Shown: positions 17,523 through 27,035, numbered from the stretch's first letter. The stretch: 64,000 nucleotides of DNA from Paenibacillus illinoisensis NBRC 15959 (GCF_004000925.1 NZ_BIME01000009.1:124001-188000); one strand, 5' to 3'. Notes: generated by a model not told the origin, from the sequence alone. Numbers and translations: made by a program.

Positions 17523-18800
17523 ATGAGCAATGATCGAGATCAGGAGAAAGGGAAGGGCACCCAGTCAGGGGGATGGAAACATGCTGGTTTGCTCCTGGGC
17601 GGAGTAGGCATATCCAACCTGGGGGATTTCATCTACATTGTAGCCATTAATTTGATGGTGCTTAACATGACACAGTCCCCGGCGGCAGTTGCAGGCTTGT
17701 GGATTATCTCGCCGATTGCCTCGGTATGCACCAAGTTCTGGTCAGGCAGTCTGATTGACCGCTACGACCAGCGGCAGCTGATGATTGGGGCGGATGTGGT
17801 GAGAGCTGTGCTCGTGGCATTGCTTCCGCTGATGCCCAGTCTATGGATGATGTACGGCATCATTTTTCTTGTCAGCATGTCCTCATCCATATTCGTACCT
17901 TCTTCGCAGGTGTACATCACCCGGCTGGTTCCTGCTGAGCGGCGCAAGCGATTCAATTCCCTGCAGGCAATGATCAGTTCTGGTGCTTTTATTACAGGCC
18001 CAGCCATAGCCGGAGTCATGTTGATTTATCTGTCACCTGCAGCGGCGATCTATGCCAATGCAGCTTCCTTTGTGGTGTCGGCGCTCATCCTGATGTTACT
18101 GCCAAGGCTGGGCACTGGAGAGCAGAGCAGCGGTAGGACAAGGCTAACCCCTCGCCTGATTGCCCAGGATTGGCGAGCCGTAATGCTATTCAGTCGCCAA
18201 GCAGGATATGTGGTGGGCATCTATGCCTTGTTCCAGATTATTCTTGTTATTGGCATGTCGCTGGATGCACAGGAAGTGGTGTTTATCCGTCAAGTCATGA
18301 ACCTGTCCGAGTCACAGTATGGTGCGTTGATGAGTGTTACTGGAGCTGGATACATGGCGGGTTCTCTGCTGGTTTGGTTGTTCGCCAAACACTTGTCCAT
18401 CCGTCACATGATGGGCGGAGGCGTGCTCTTGGTTGCGCTTGGTTATTTCTTGTTCGCTCGTTCGTTTTCGTTCGAACTTGCCGCATTCGCCTTTATTCTG
18501 CTTGGGTTGTGTTCGGCGCCGGCAAACACGGGACTGGTCACCTTTTATCAGAATAATATACCGGTAGACTTGATGGGGCGAATGAGCAGCGTACTTGGAC
18601 TCATGCTGAGTGCATTGCAGGTCATTTCGATTTTGGTCATGGGTGTAGTTGCCGAAGTGATCTCTCTTCGAACGGTATATACGGTCGTTTCGGCAGTTCT
18701 GATGCTGGGTTCCCTTCTGTTATGGCTTACGAGCTGGCTTCCTTCAAGACAGTCATATTATAAGGATCACAGCTCTTCCTCAAAATCTCTACATAGCTAG
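17523..18800 (+). CDS. MFS transporter, MFS_3/EntS-like
   Basis: 425 residues, ATG at 17523 behind GGGAGGG. Twelve hydrophobic helices. The A-motif-like loop between helices 2 and 3 reads GSLIDRYDQRQLMIGAD, and PAERRKRFNSLQAMISSGAFITGPAIAG marks the MFS_3 group that includes the enterobactin exporter EntS and macrolide exporters. It is probably a drug or small-molecule exporter; the substrate is unknown. The gene is monocistronic and followed by a separate promoter for the glycine riboswitch transcript. Confidence 0.88.
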   Translation: MSNDRDQEKGKGTQSGGWKHAGLLLGGVGISNLGDFIYIVAINLMVLNMTQSPAAVAGLWIISPIASVCTKFWSGSLIDRYDQRQLMIGADVVRAVLVALLPLMPSLWMMYGIIFLVSMSSSIFVPSSQVYITRLVPAERRKRFNSLQAMISSGAFITGPAIAGVMLIYLSPAAAIYANAASFVVSALILMLLPRLGTGEQSSGRTRLTPRLIAQDWRAVMLFSRQAGYVVGIYALFQIILVIGMSLDAQEVVFIRQVMNLSESQYGALMSVTGAGYMAGSLLVWLFAKHLSIRHMMGGGVLLVALGYFLFARSFSFELAAFAFILLGLCSAPANTGLVTFYQNNIPVDLMGRMSSVLGLMLSALQVISILVMGVVAEVISLRTVYTVVSAVLMLGSLLLWLTSWLPSRQSYYKDHSSSSKSLHS

Positions 18801-18892
18801 TCTATATCCTATTGAAAACTGAACGATTCCGTGGAAAGCTGCATATAATATTAGAGGAATTTTGCCAAGATGATAATGATGCGTTACTTTTG

Positions 18893-18921
18893 TTGACATT
18901 ACGTGTGTTGCATATTAATCT
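18893..18921 (+). promoter_or_regulatory. Promoter of the glycine riboswitch/serine dehydratase transcript
   Basis: Perfect -35 TTGACA (18893-18898), 17-bp spacer, weak -10 TAATCT (18916-18921), about 80 bases before the first aptamer. Confidence 0.55.
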
Positions 18922-19001
18922 GTTATATGAATGATCAATCTCACAAGGACAACGTTTGATATGTGTTCATGCGAATATATACGATACAGCGGATGAGAAC
19001 G

Positions 19002-19257
19002 AGCGGGAGAGACCTGGGCAGGCCATTGGTTTCAGTAGGCTGCCAGGCACCGAAGGAGCAAGCCGCTGCGCACCCGGCGCAGGTGGTTAATCTCTCAGGT
19101 AAATGTACCATCGTTGGACGCAACTCTGGAGAGTGCGCGAATGCGCCACCCAAGGGGTATATGATGAGAAGGGTACCCCATGGGGCGGCCTCTGATCATG
19201 AAACTCTCAGGTAACGAGGACAGAGAGAGGGCCTAAGGCCTTCTACTGTCCTTTTTT
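19002..19257 (+). ncRNA. Tandem glycine riboswitch with terminator
   Basis: Two aptamers in a row. The first (about 19002-19100) has GGGAGAG, CACCGAAGGAGCAA and AATCTCTCAGG. The second (about 19121-19214) has ACTCTGGAGAG, GCCACCCAAGGGGTA and ACTCTCAGGTA. These are the hallmark conserved blocks of glycine (gcvT) riboswitches. A terminator follows (19217-19257, stem GGACAG / CTGTCC with an inner GAGGGCC / GGCCTTC, then TTTTTT). Glycine binding is expected to prevent termination and switch on the downstream sdaAB-sdaAA genes, as in the known ON-type members. Confidence 0.95.
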
Positions 19258-19331
19258 GATGTCATCATTCAGTAATGAAGGAACATTATGGTGCGTGTCT
19301 GGATGGATATGACGATATGGAGGGGTGCAGG

Positions 19332-20021
19332 ATGCGATTTAAAGATGTTTTTTCAATTATTGGTCCGTCGATGACGGGCCCTTCAAGTTCACATACAGCT
19401 GGGGCAGCGAGATTGGGAAGAATTGCAAGGCAGTGGCTGGGGTGTACGCCTGAACGTGCCAGGCTGACACTGTACGGCTCATTTGCCGATACGTATCAAG
19501 GTCACGGTACAGATCTGGCGTTAATTGGTGGTTTGCTTGACTATGTCACGGATGATCCGCGGATACCGGACGCCGAGGCGTATGCCGAACAAGCGGGTAT
19601 GGAGGTTGAGTTCTATACAAGTGGACTGCCTGCTCCGCATCCGAATACGGTCAAGATCGAGCTGTGGCACGGTGAGCGTCAATGTTCACTCGTTGGTGCT
19701 TCGATTGGCGGCGGCAGTGTGTCGGTGCATGCGCTCAATGATTTCCGGGTACAGATCAGCGGGGAATTCCCTACACTCGTTCTGCGCCATGCGGACAAGG
19801 CAGGGGTGCTTGCTTCCGTGACGTCTACGATCAGCTCCTCAGGGGTTAACATCGGTTATATGCAGGTAGACCGAAAAGCCCGGGATGGCGAAGCACTAAC
19901 AGCGATGGAAATGGACGGAGCACCAAGTGCCGAGATGTTGGAACGGTTGCGGTCACTGGATCATGTGCTAGATATTCGCGTCATTGATTTGAAGAGAGGG
20001 GTTGATCCGGATGCGGTTTAA
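19332..20021 (+). CDS. sdaAB: L-serine dehydratase, beta subunit
   Basis: 229 residues from the ATG at 19332, six bases after GGAGGGG; an in-frame ATG at 19275 lies against the riboswitch and has no ribosome site. The N-terminal domain carries the family signature SIIGPSMTGPSSSHTAGAARLG. The C-terminal third is an ACT domain (about 150-220, TLVLRHADKAGVLASVTSTI), a small-molecule regulatory fold. With SdaAA it forms the iron-sulfur enzyme that deaminates L-serine to pyruvate and ammonia. Expression should be switched by the upstream glycine riboswitch. Confidence 0.95.
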   Translation: MRFKDVFSIIGPSMTGPSSSHTAGAARLGRIARQWLGCTPERARLTLYGSFADTYQGHGTDLALIGGLLDYVTDDPRIPDAEAYAEQAGMEVEFYTSGLPAPHPNTVKIELWHGERQCSLVGASIGGGSVSVHALNDFRVQISGEFPTLVLRHADKAGVLASVTSTISSSGVNIGYMQVDRKARDGEALTAMEMDGAPSAEMLERLRSLDHVLDIRVIDLKRGVDPDAV

Positions 20022-20958
20022 GCACTTGCATGAGCTGAATACGATCTGTACGGCTGAATCCAAAACCATTGCCCGGCTAATGATCGAGGAGCAGGTCCAG
20101 GAGACCAATACGCCGGAAGCGGACGTTGTGCGGCAGATGTCGGAATATTATCAGGTGATGAAAGAGGCTGTACGCAAAGGACTGACGGAGGACACCACTT
20201 CGCGCAGTGGCTTGACCGGCGGAGACGGCAAAAAGATGGCCGAATATATTCGCCAGGGCGAAACCTGCTCGGGGGACGCTTCCGCACTGGCAATGGCCTA
20301 TGCGCTGTGTGTATCTGAAGTCAACGCATCCATGGGCCGGATTGTGGCTACGCCGACAGCGGGTTCTTGCGGGATTATCCCCGGTGTATTCATCAGCTCC
20401 CAGGAGCGATTCGGATGGAGTGATGAGCATCTGGTGAACGGCTTATTCTGTGCAGGTGCAATTGGATATGTCATCGCCAATAACTCGTTTATTTCTGGTG
20501 CAGAGGGTGGCTGTCAGGCAGAAGTCGGTTCGGCGATCGGCATGGCTGCCGGTGCAATGGTGGAGCTGCGTGGGGGGACGCCGGAGCAGGTCGTTCATGC
20601 CGTAGGTCTCGCGTTAAAAAATACACTGGGCCTCATCTGCGATCCGGTCGCAGGGCTTGTTGAAATTCCATGCATCGTCCGCAACGGACTCGGTGCGGTA
20701 ACGGCACTGGCTGCAGCCGATATGGCGCTGGCCGGGGTAAGAAGTGCTATTCCATCGGATGAAGTCATTGATGTCATGCTGGAAGTGGGAAGTGCGATGC
20801 CGAGCAGACACCGCGAGACAGCGCAGGGCGGGTTGGCCCAGACGCCAACGGGCCGGAAAATGATGGAGAAGCTGGCGAAACCCAAAGCGAAGCGTGCGGA
20901 ACCTGAAGCTGAGTCCGAACCACAGAGCACAACCGATATTTCGAAAGAGCAGGCATAG
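20011..20958 (+). CDS. sdaAA: L-serine dehydratase, iron-sulfur alpha subunit
   Basis: 315 residues from the ATG at 20011, behind AGAGAGGGG. It overlaps sdaAB by 11 bases, so the two are co-translated. Typical motifs: SGLTGGDGKKM, TPTAGSCGIIPG, FCAGAIGYVIANNSFISGAE and CDPVAGLVEIPC. The conserved cysteines in the last three are the expected 4Fe-4S ligands. It catalyses serine to pyruvate plus ammonia with SdaAB. The C-terminal tail (about 290-315) is Lys/Glu-rich and not part of the core. A terminator follows. Confidence 0.95.
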   Translation: MRFKHLHELNTICTAESKTIARLMIEEQVQETNTPEADVVRQMSEYYQVMKEAVRKGLTEDTTSRSGLTGGDGKKMAEYIRQGETCSGDASALAMAYALCVSEVNASMGRIVATPTAGSCGIIPGVFISSQERFGWSDEHLVNGLFCAGAIGYVIANNSFISGAEGGCQAEVGSAIGMAAGAMVELRGGTPEQVVHAVGLALKNTLGLICDPVAGLVEIPCIVRNGLGAVTALAAADMALAGVRSAIPSDEVIDVMLEVGSAMPSRHRETAQGGLAQTPTGRKMMEKLAKPKAKRAEPEAESEPQSTTDISKEQA

Positions 20959-21007
20959 AACGAAGCCCATAGGACAGGATTAATTATACAGGAGACAAAA
21001 TGGAGAA

Positions 21008-21055
21008 AAGCGTCCACTGGCCTTTACAGGTCATGCTGGACGCCTTTTTTTTATT
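21008..21055 (+). terminator. Rho-independent terminator after sdaAA
   Basis: GCGTCCA / TGGACGC outer stem with a paired interior, then CTTTTTTTT. Confidence 0.9.
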
Positions 21056-21141
21056 TGATGAGAAAGAGCCTCAGCCTAACTCCGGGCTTTACAGGAGAAA
21101 GCTCTTGTAATCTACGACGATGAGAAATAAATATTTACCGT

Positions 21142-22902
21142 TTATCCCTGACTGATATCTGTACTTAACACAGCATAACCGTATGCTGGCAGTTCAACAG
21201 CGAGAACATCGCCGTCCTTAGCTGTGCGGTGGTTACCGTCCAACAATTCGGTCCATTCGCCCGCGCCACCCTCGAATTCAATGATCGCCGTTTCCTCCGA
21301 ACGATTGAACAGAACGAGAATGCGTTCATCCTCACTCTGCCGTTCGAGAACGAGCTGGCTGCCTTCAGGACGGGCTTGCAGGAATCGAACATGACCTTCT
21401 GCACGTAGAGCGGGATGGGCATGGCGAAGGGCGATAAGCTGCTGATAAAAGGTGAACAACTCACGGTCCTGCTTCGCCTCGTCCCATTCCATGCATTTCC
21501 GGCAGCCCGGATCATGGTCGCCATCCAGCCCGATCTCGTCTCCGTAATAGATGCACGGCGTGCCCAGATAGGTGAACTGGAACAATGCTGCCAGTTTCAT
21601 CTTGCGCTGATCGCCTTCACACAGTGTCAGCAGCCTTGGCGTATCATGGCTATCCAGCAGGTTGAATGCCACTTCGCTGGCTTGCAGCGGATAACGTGAC
21701 AGCTGCCGTCCAATGGAATTCGCGAATGTCTCGGCATTCATTTTATTTTTGACAAAGAAACTATTCACGGCATCGGTAAACGGATAGTTCATGGAAGCAT
21801 CGAACTGATCACCTTGCAGCCAGGCCGAGGATTCGTTCCAGATTTCTCCGAGAATATACGCCTCTGGATTCGCAGCCTTGACCACCCGGCGGAAATCGCG
21901 CCAGAACGCATCATCCACTTCGTCCGCAACGTCCAGCCGCCAGCCGTCCATGCCCACTTCCTTGATCCAATACTCGGCTACCTTCAGCAGGTAGTCCTTC
22001 ACCTCCGGATTTTCCGTGTTCAGCTTCGGCATGTGAGGCTCAAATCCAAAGGTCTCATACGTAGGTATGCCATCCTTCACATCCAGCGGGAATTCATGAA
22101 CATGGAACCAATCCTTGTATTTGGACTTCTCCCCGTTTTCCTGTACGTCTACAAATGGGGCAAACGTCTTCCCGGAATGATTGAACACCGCATCGAGAAG
22201 CACCCGAATACCGCGTTCATGACACAGTTTGACCAATCGTTTCACGGTGTCTGCATCACCGAAATGCCGATCTACCCGGAGGTAATCCTCGGTATCATAT
22301 TTATGATTGGTGGTTGCTTCGAAGATGGGGGTAAAATAAATGGCATTAATGCCTAGCTCACTGAGGTAGTCCAGATGATCCATTACACCCTGGAGGTCGC
22401 CTCCAAAGAAGTTGGACGGTGTAGGCTCACCGCCCCATGGCTCAACATTCTCTGGATTCAGATCCGGATTGCCGTTGGCAAACCGCTCGGGGAAGATCTG
22501 ATAGAAAACTGCATCCTTGACCCACTCAGGCGGCGTAAAGACCGCACCCGAATGAATATAGGGGAACTGAAACATCTGCCCCGGATCGTCCGGTTCGTCT
22601 TCATGGAAACCCGTTTCCGACATCCAGATCTGCTCGTCTCCGCTTTTGAGCAAAAAGGAGTATTTCAGACGATGGTACGGAGGCTTTATTTCACCCTCAT
22701 AGTAGTCGAACATGGAGTCTGAGGTGAACTTGGTTAAAGAGATCTGCTTTTTGGTATTTTCCCATGCGTATTTGTCGCCAGTCATGGCGTATACCTCGGT
22801 GAGATCATTCTTTTTGGCACGCAGGCGCAGGCGAACAGTATCCTTATCGTAGGCATATGCCCAGTTCCGTTTGGGTTGATGATAGATGGCTTCCAGCAGC
22901 AT
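21142..22902 (-). CDS. Cyclomaltodextrinase/neopullulanase-type alpha-glycosidase (GH13_20)
   Basis: 586 residues, the usual length for GH13 subfamily 20. The N-terminal beta-sandwich (about 1-125) typical of these dimeric enzymes precedes the TIM barrel. Catalytic residues: nucleophile Asp324 in GWRLDVADEV, acid/base Glu353 in ILGEIWNE, and Asp420 in LLDSHDTPR. DAVFNHSG and the FFGGDLQG region also fit. A C-terminal beta domain ends the protein. No signal peptide is present, so it should act in the cytoplasm on imported maltodextrins or cyclodextrins. It is convergent with sdaAA and divergent from a two-component system; no sugar transporter genes are adjacent. The ATG follows a GGGAGGAG site. 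Confidence 0.93.
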   Translation of the reverse strand: MLLEAIYHQPKRNWAYAYDKDTVRLRLRAKKNDLTEVYAMTGDKYAWENTKKQISLTKFTSDSMFDYYEGEIKPPYHRLKYSFLLKSGDEQIWMSETGFHEDEPDDPGQMFQFPYIHSGAVFTPPEWVKDAVFYQIFPERFANGNPDLNPENVEPWGGEPTPSNFFGGDLQGVMDHLDYLSELGINAIYFTPIFEATTNHKYDTEDYLRVDRHFGDADTVKRLVKLCHERGIRVLLDAVFNHSGKTFAPFVDVQENGEKSKYKDWFHVHEFPLDVKDGIPTYETFGFEPHMPKLNTENPEVKDYLLKVAEYWIKEVGMDGWRLDVADEVDDAFWRDFRRVVKAANPEAYILGEIWNESSAWLQGDQFDASMNYPFTDAVNSFFVKNKMNAETFANSIGRQLSRYPLQASEVAFNLLDSHDTPRLLTLCEGDQRKMKLAALFQFTYLGTPCIYYGDEIGLDGDHDPGCRKCMEWDEAKQDRELFTFYQQLIALRHAHPALRAEGHVRFLQARPEGSQLVLERQSEDERILVLFNRSEETAIIEFEGGAGEWTELLDGNHRTAKDGDVLAVELPAYGYAVLSTDISQG

Positions 22903-23108
22903 GTTAAAACTCCTCCCGTCTATTCACTTCATATGTACTTCATGGACATCAGGCATGGCATTTCTGTAGCTGAAGATTAAGGTATAATAACTAATGAAAG
23001 TAACGGAGTAGTCCCTTTAGATGGTGCTTCGTTCATACATACAGCTTACTCCAATATGTTCAGATATATAATTAACCCAAAGGGTGCAGAAAGGAAACGA
23101 ATTTACGC

Positions 23109-23792
23109 ATGAAAACAAAACTGCTATACATTGAGGACGATACAGAAATCGCGACATGGGTCAGAGCGGATCTGGAGGAGCGTGGCTATGAGGTCATATG
23201 GCTGGGAAGCGGAGAGGGTGCAGCTGAAGCTGCCGGGGGCTGCTCGCTGATTATTTTGGATGTCATGCTGCCGGGACTGGATGGATTTACGGTAGGACAG
23301 CGGCTGAAAAAGGAACATCCTTCTGTGCCCATCGTCATGCTCTCGGCCAGAACATCCATCGATGACAAGCTGCATGGGCTTGATTTTGCCGATGATTATG
23401 TAACCAAGCCGTTTCACCCCGATGAGCTCGCTGCACGTATTGAAGTACAGCTGCGCAAGGCAGGGACCACCGTTTCCTCCGATGCTGCCTTGAAGCTGGA
23501 TCACCTGTCCATCTATGAGAAGGACAATCGGATCGTCAATGAGGAGACGGGGGAGGAGATTATTTTATCGGGAAAACAATTTCACATCTTCGCGTACCTG
23601 CTCAGGCATATGGGCATGATCCGTACGAAAGAACAGATTTATGAGGCTGTCTGGAATGAGCCTTATCTGGACGGGGATAAGACATTAATGGTACATATTC
23701 GCCATCTGCGCGAGAAGCTTGAACGGGATCCGGCCAATCCGTCGGTCATTCAAACCGTACGCGGGGTTGGATACCGTGTGAAGAAACCATGA
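23109..23792 (+). CDS. OmpR-family response regulator (LanR-like)
   Basis: 227 residues. Receiver domain with Asp51 in IILDVMLPGLDG, Ser of MLSARTS and Lys of VTKPFH. The segment before the Lys, GLDFADDY, is one residue shorter than the usual GLxLGADDY. The winged-helix domain ends RGVGYRVKKP. Its stop overlaps the kinase start by four bases. With the kinase and the three ABC genes that follow, the order matches lantibiotic-immunity modules of the LanRK-LanFEG type. Direct TTAAACT repeats before the ABC genes are its likely binding site (inference). Confidence 0.93.
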   Translation: MKTKLLYIEDDTEIATWVRADLEERGYEVIWLGSGEGAAEAAGGCSLIILDVMLPGLDGFTVGQRLKKEHPSVPIVMLSARTSIDDKLHGLDFADDYVTKPFHPDELAARIEVQLRKAGTTVSSDAALKLDHLSIYEKDNRIVNEETGEEIILSGKQFHIFAYLLRHMGMIRTKEQIYEAVWNEPYLDGDKTLMVHIRHLREKLERDPANPSVIQTVRGVGYRVKKP

Positions 23793-25303
23793 TCAGACGG
23801 TTCAGAAAGCAAGAGAAACCGAAAGATCAGAGCGAAGGGGAAAATACCGGGAAACGTAAGTTTCGATTTGGCCAATCACTCATGTCCCGTTATATGATTC
23901 TGATCTTGTGTGCCGTTTTATTTGTTCCCGTCGTACTTCCCATCACCTCCATCGTATATGTGGTGATTGTGAATAACATGGGTAAGAGCAGTAATACTGC
24001 TCCTTATGGTGACGTTACGCACATAAGCAATCTCTGGTCCAATGAATCGAAGAAGCTGGGTCAGGCAACGCCTGCTATGATAGACAATCGCATGAAGCAG
24101 TTGCATGCGCGGTATCCCAAATCTTCAGTGTACAGAGTGGATGAGAATGGGAAAACTGCTTTTATACTTGGAGGTGAAGGCGTAGAAGTAGTTGAAACTC
24201 CGGCAAATGGCTCAACCCTGACTACTCTGAAATGGCCGCTGGATGATCAGAAAAAGGTCGAAACCCGCATTCCCGCAGTATGGGATGCATCCTACACGCT
24301 GGCATTCATGAAGGAAGCCGTCTATCGTGACCCGTTAACCGTCGTTTCATTTATAGGTGGAGGCAATGAGGACAAGGGAAAAGGCTTCATGGTCATTGAA
24401 GTGCCGAGATATCTGCTGCAAAAATCCCAGAGCAACTGGCCGATGGAGCTCCTGTATCTTGGTTTGCTGATGACGATTATTTTTCTGTTCTTCATTGTGA
24501 TGTCGATTCTGTTCTTCGCGCGGATTCGTAAACGGTTGATCCGTCTGCAGACAGCCATGATTACGCCAGGTAAGGAAGGCATACCGCTTCCAGTTGATAT
24601 TCGCAGATCGGACGAGATCGGTCAGCTGGAAGACTCCTTCAATCAGATGGTGTATCAGTTGACCGAAAGCCGTCACAGGGAACGTGAGGAGGAACAATTC
24701 CGCAAACGTCTCATTGCAGGACTCTCTCATGATTTGCGGACGCCACTAACGGTCATTCGTGGGCATATGCATACTCTTCACAAGGAAGCACTCAGCGATA
24801 AGGGCATCAGTTCATTGTCACGCATGGAGTCCAAGATGGATGATCTAAGTGGACTTATTGATAACATGTTATCGTACAATCTGCTTGCGAGTGGTAAGTA
24901 CACGCTGAAGCTCGAAGAGAAAGATGTTTTCCGGATCGTCAGGGAAACGGCTGCCGCATGGTATCCTGTATGGGAGAAAGAGCAGTTCGACATCGATATT
25001 GACCTGCCGGATGAGCCGCTGATCTGGCTCGTAGATGAACAGGGCATGCGACGTATTCTGGATAACCTGTTTCAGAACGTGGTTCGGTATGCAGGAGACG
25101 GAAAATACATTGGCATATCCACTGAACGAATTCACGACAGAACAGCTCTGGTTATTCGGGATAAGGGGCCTGGGATGCAGCATGAAATAGGAGCAAAAGG
25201 TACAGGTCTCGGGCTGTCCATTGTGGATCTGCTCGTTCGCGAGATGGGTCTGCGCAAGAAGGTGGACAGCTCGCCGGAGGGCGTAAGAATATTTATCTAC
25301 TGA
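23789..25303 (+). CDS. Membrane sensor histidine kinase (LanK-like)
   Basis: 504 residues, ATGA overlap with the response regulator. A basic cytoplasmic N-terminus (1-30), a helix (about 36-62), an extracellular domain of about 160 residues, a second helix (about 222-245), HAMP, then HisKA with His314 in GLSHDLRTP. The HATPase shows DNLFQNVVRYA and KGTGLGLSI. The large extracellular domain is like NisK/SpaK kinases that sense peptides directly, and unlike the short loop of BceS. It is predicted to detect an antimicrobial peptide and activate the adjacent transporter; the ligand is unknown. Confidence 0.92.
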   Translation: MIRRFRKQEKPKDQSEGENTGKRKFRFGQSLMSRYMILILCAVLFVPVVLPITSIVYVVIVNNMGKSSNTAPYGDVTHISNLWSNESKKLGQATPAMIDNRMKQLHARYPKSSVYRVDENGKTAFILGGEGVEVVETPANGSTLTTLKWPLDDQKKVETRIPAVWDASYTLAFMKEAVYRDPLTVVSFIGGGNEDKGKGFMVIEVPRYLLQKSQSNWPMELLYLGLLMTIIFLFFIVMSILFFARIRKRLIRLQTAMITPGKEGIPLPVDIRRSDEIGQLEDSFNQMVYQLTESRHREREEEQFRKRLIAGLSHDLRTPLTVIRGHMHTLHKEALSDKGISSLSRMESKMDDLSGLIDNMLSYNLLASGKYTLKLEEKDVFRIVRETAAAWYPVWEKEQFDIDIDLPDEPLIWLVDEQGMRRILDNLFQNVVRYAGDGKYIGISTERIHDRTALVIRDKGPGMQHEIGAKGTGLGLSIVDLLVREMGLRKKVDSSPEGVRIFIY

Positions 25304-25330
25304 CTTGAATTGGTGGGGTAGAACCCCGAT

Positions 25331-25385
25331 TTAAACTAATCTTAAACTTCAGATCACTTTAGATTTAACCTTGGGCGGTTACGAT
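25331..25385 (+). promoter_or_regulatory. Candidate response-regulator box and promoter for the LanFEG-type genes
   Basis: Direct repeats TTAAACT at 25331-25337 and 25342-25348, period 11 bp, the layout bound by OmpR-family dimers. Ten bases downstream lies a weak -35 TTTAGA (25358) and a -10 like TACGAT (25380-25385). This is the position expected for an activator. Confidence 0.5.
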
Positions 25386-25406
25386 GATATCCGAGGTGAT
25401 CAAACA

Positions 25407-26321
25407 GTGAGTGATAACATTATTCAAACGGCTAACTTATGGAAAACATATCGCAATCGTGCGGCGGTTCGCGAATTGGATCTGCATATTAAGAAAGGGG
25501 ATATCTACGGTTTCCTGGGGCCTAACGGTGCGGGTAAAACAACAACCATCCGCATGCTGCTGGGCTTGATCAAACCGACAAAAGGCGTCATTCGTGTCTT
25601 CGACAAAGACATTCGGAAGGATCGCATGGATATCCTGAGCCGTGTAGGGTCGCTCGTGGAGTACCCATCCTACTACGGCCATCTGAATGCGGTGGAGAAT
25701 CTGGAGGCATTGCGCCGGATCCTGAACGTGCCCAAATCGAGAATTGCCGAGGTCCTGTCCATTGTCGACCTGACGAGGGATGCGAAACGCTCGGTTAAAG
25801 GATATTCGCTTGGAATGAAGCAGAGGCTCGGAATAGCAAGTGCCTTGCTGGGCCAGCCGGAACTGCTGATATTGGATGAACCTACGAATGGGCTGGATCC
25901 GGCCGGTATTCAGGAGATCCGGGAGTTAATTAAGCGCATGCCGCTGGAACACGGGATTACGGTATTGGTATCAAGTCACTTGCTCAGTGAAGTGGAGCAG
26001 ATGGCCAGCCGGGTTGGGATTATTCGCGAAGGCAAAATGGTCCTTCAGGATACCATTGCGAATTTGCACAGCCAGACAGGCAGCTCCATCCGATTGACCG
26101 TCTCCGAGCCGGAGGAAGCGATGAAGCTGGCGAGAGAACAAGGTCAATTCGGTCAGCGTCAAGGGTCTGAGCTTACATTCCCATACATGGACAACAGTGC
26201 GATTGCGCTGCTGGTGCGCAGACTGGTTGAGCAAGATCACGCCATTTACCGGGTGGAGGAGCACCGTCAGTCGCTCGAAGACCTTTTCATGCGGGTCATT
26301 GGTGAGGGGGCAATGGTATGA
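25407..26321 (+). CDS. Lantibiotic-protection ABC transporter ATPase (BcrA/LanF-like)
   Basis: 304 residues from the GTG at 25407, six bases after GAGGTGAT; an upstream in-frame TTG at 25371 has no ribosome site. Walker A GPNGAGKTT at about 38-46, Q-loop VGSLVEYPSYYGHL, signature YSLGMKQRLGIA and Walker B LLILDEPTNGLDP. The FVEYPSFY-like Q-loop neighbourhood is typical of LanF/BcrA ATPases, which drive export of antimicrobial peptides from the membrane. The C-terminal 80 residues form the usual accessory domain. Its stop overlaps the next gene (ATGA). Confidence 0.92.
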   Translation: MSDNIIQTANLWKTYRNRAAVRELDLHIKKGDIYGFLGPNGAGKTTTIRMLLGLIKPTKGVIRVFDKDIRKDRMDILSRVGSLVEYPSYYGHLNAVENLEALRRILNVPKSRIAEVLSIVDLTRDAKRSVKGYSLGMKQRLGIASALLGQPELLILDEPTNGLDPAGIQEIRELIKRMPLEHGITVLVSSHLLSEVEQMASRVGIIREGKMVLQDTIANLHSQTGSSIRLTVSEPEEAMKLAREQGQFGQRQGSELTFPYMDNSAIALLVRRLVEQDHAIYRVEEHRQSLEDLFMRVIGEGAMV

Positions 26322-27034
26322 CGGGACGTGCACTATCGTCAGACTGGCTCAAAATTCGTGGCAAAGGGATCTGGTTTCTTGTTTTTCTTGCACCCATTGG
26401 ACTTACGTTAATGCAGGCGCTGAATTTCGGATTGCGTCTGGATTATCTAAAAGGAGTATTTGGCGATGACATGTGGAACGGGCTTTTGGAAAATGTGGTT
26501 GTTTTTGTGCCGCTTGCATTGATGCTGGGTGCAACAATCCTGAGCTCCATGATCGCCAATGTTGAGCATGAGCAAGGTTCCTGGAAGCAGCTTCTGGCCA
26601 TGCCGATTCCGAGGCCGGCGGTGTATCTGGCCAAATTCCTTTTGGCGTGTGTGCTGCTTATCATCTCTTGTCTGCTCCTAACAGCCGGAATCGTCATTCT
26701 GGGTCTGGTGTTCGGCTTTGGCGCGGGAGAAATCCCGTGGGGGCAGGCAATCAAGCTGGGACTGCTTCCACTGGCTGGGGCACTTCCCGTGTTGTCAATT
26801 GAGCTGTGGCTCACCATGATCGCCAAAAATCAGGCGCTTCCGGTTACCCTTGGTATTGTGCTTGCCATCACAGGCATGTTCTCCCTTAGTATCTCACCAA
26901 GCTTCCCGCTTGCATGGGCGCAGATGGCATGGAATGGACCGAATCCATTCATGTACGCAGGGATGGGATTGGCTGTGGGACTCCTGATTATGCTGCTTGG
27001 CATGATGCATTTCAGCAGGAAGGATGTGGCCTAG
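26318..27034 (+). CDS. Lantibiotic immunity ABC transporter permease (LanE/MutE-like)
   Basis: 238 residues with six hydrophobic helices, overlapping the ATPase gene by four bases. The size, the N-terminal RALSSDWLKIRGKGIWFLVFLAPIG and the central NVEHEQGSWKQLLAMPIPR loop fit the LanE/MutE permeases. It forms one half of the membrane part of the transporter, with the next gene as the other half. Assignment to E rather than G follows order and general pattern only. Confidence 0.85.
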   Translation: MTGRALSSDWLKIRGKGIWFLVFLAPIGLTLMQALNFGLRLDYLKGVFGDDMWNGLLENVVVFVPLALMLGATILSSMIANVEHEQGSWKQLLAMPIPRPAVYLAKFLLACVLLIISCLLLTAGIVILGLVFGFGAGEIPWGQAIKLGLLPLAGALPVLSIELWLTMIAKNQALPVTLGIVLAITGMFSLSISPSFPLAWAQMAWNGPNPFMYAGMGLAVGLLIMLLGMMHFSRKDVA

Positions 27035-27035
27035 G

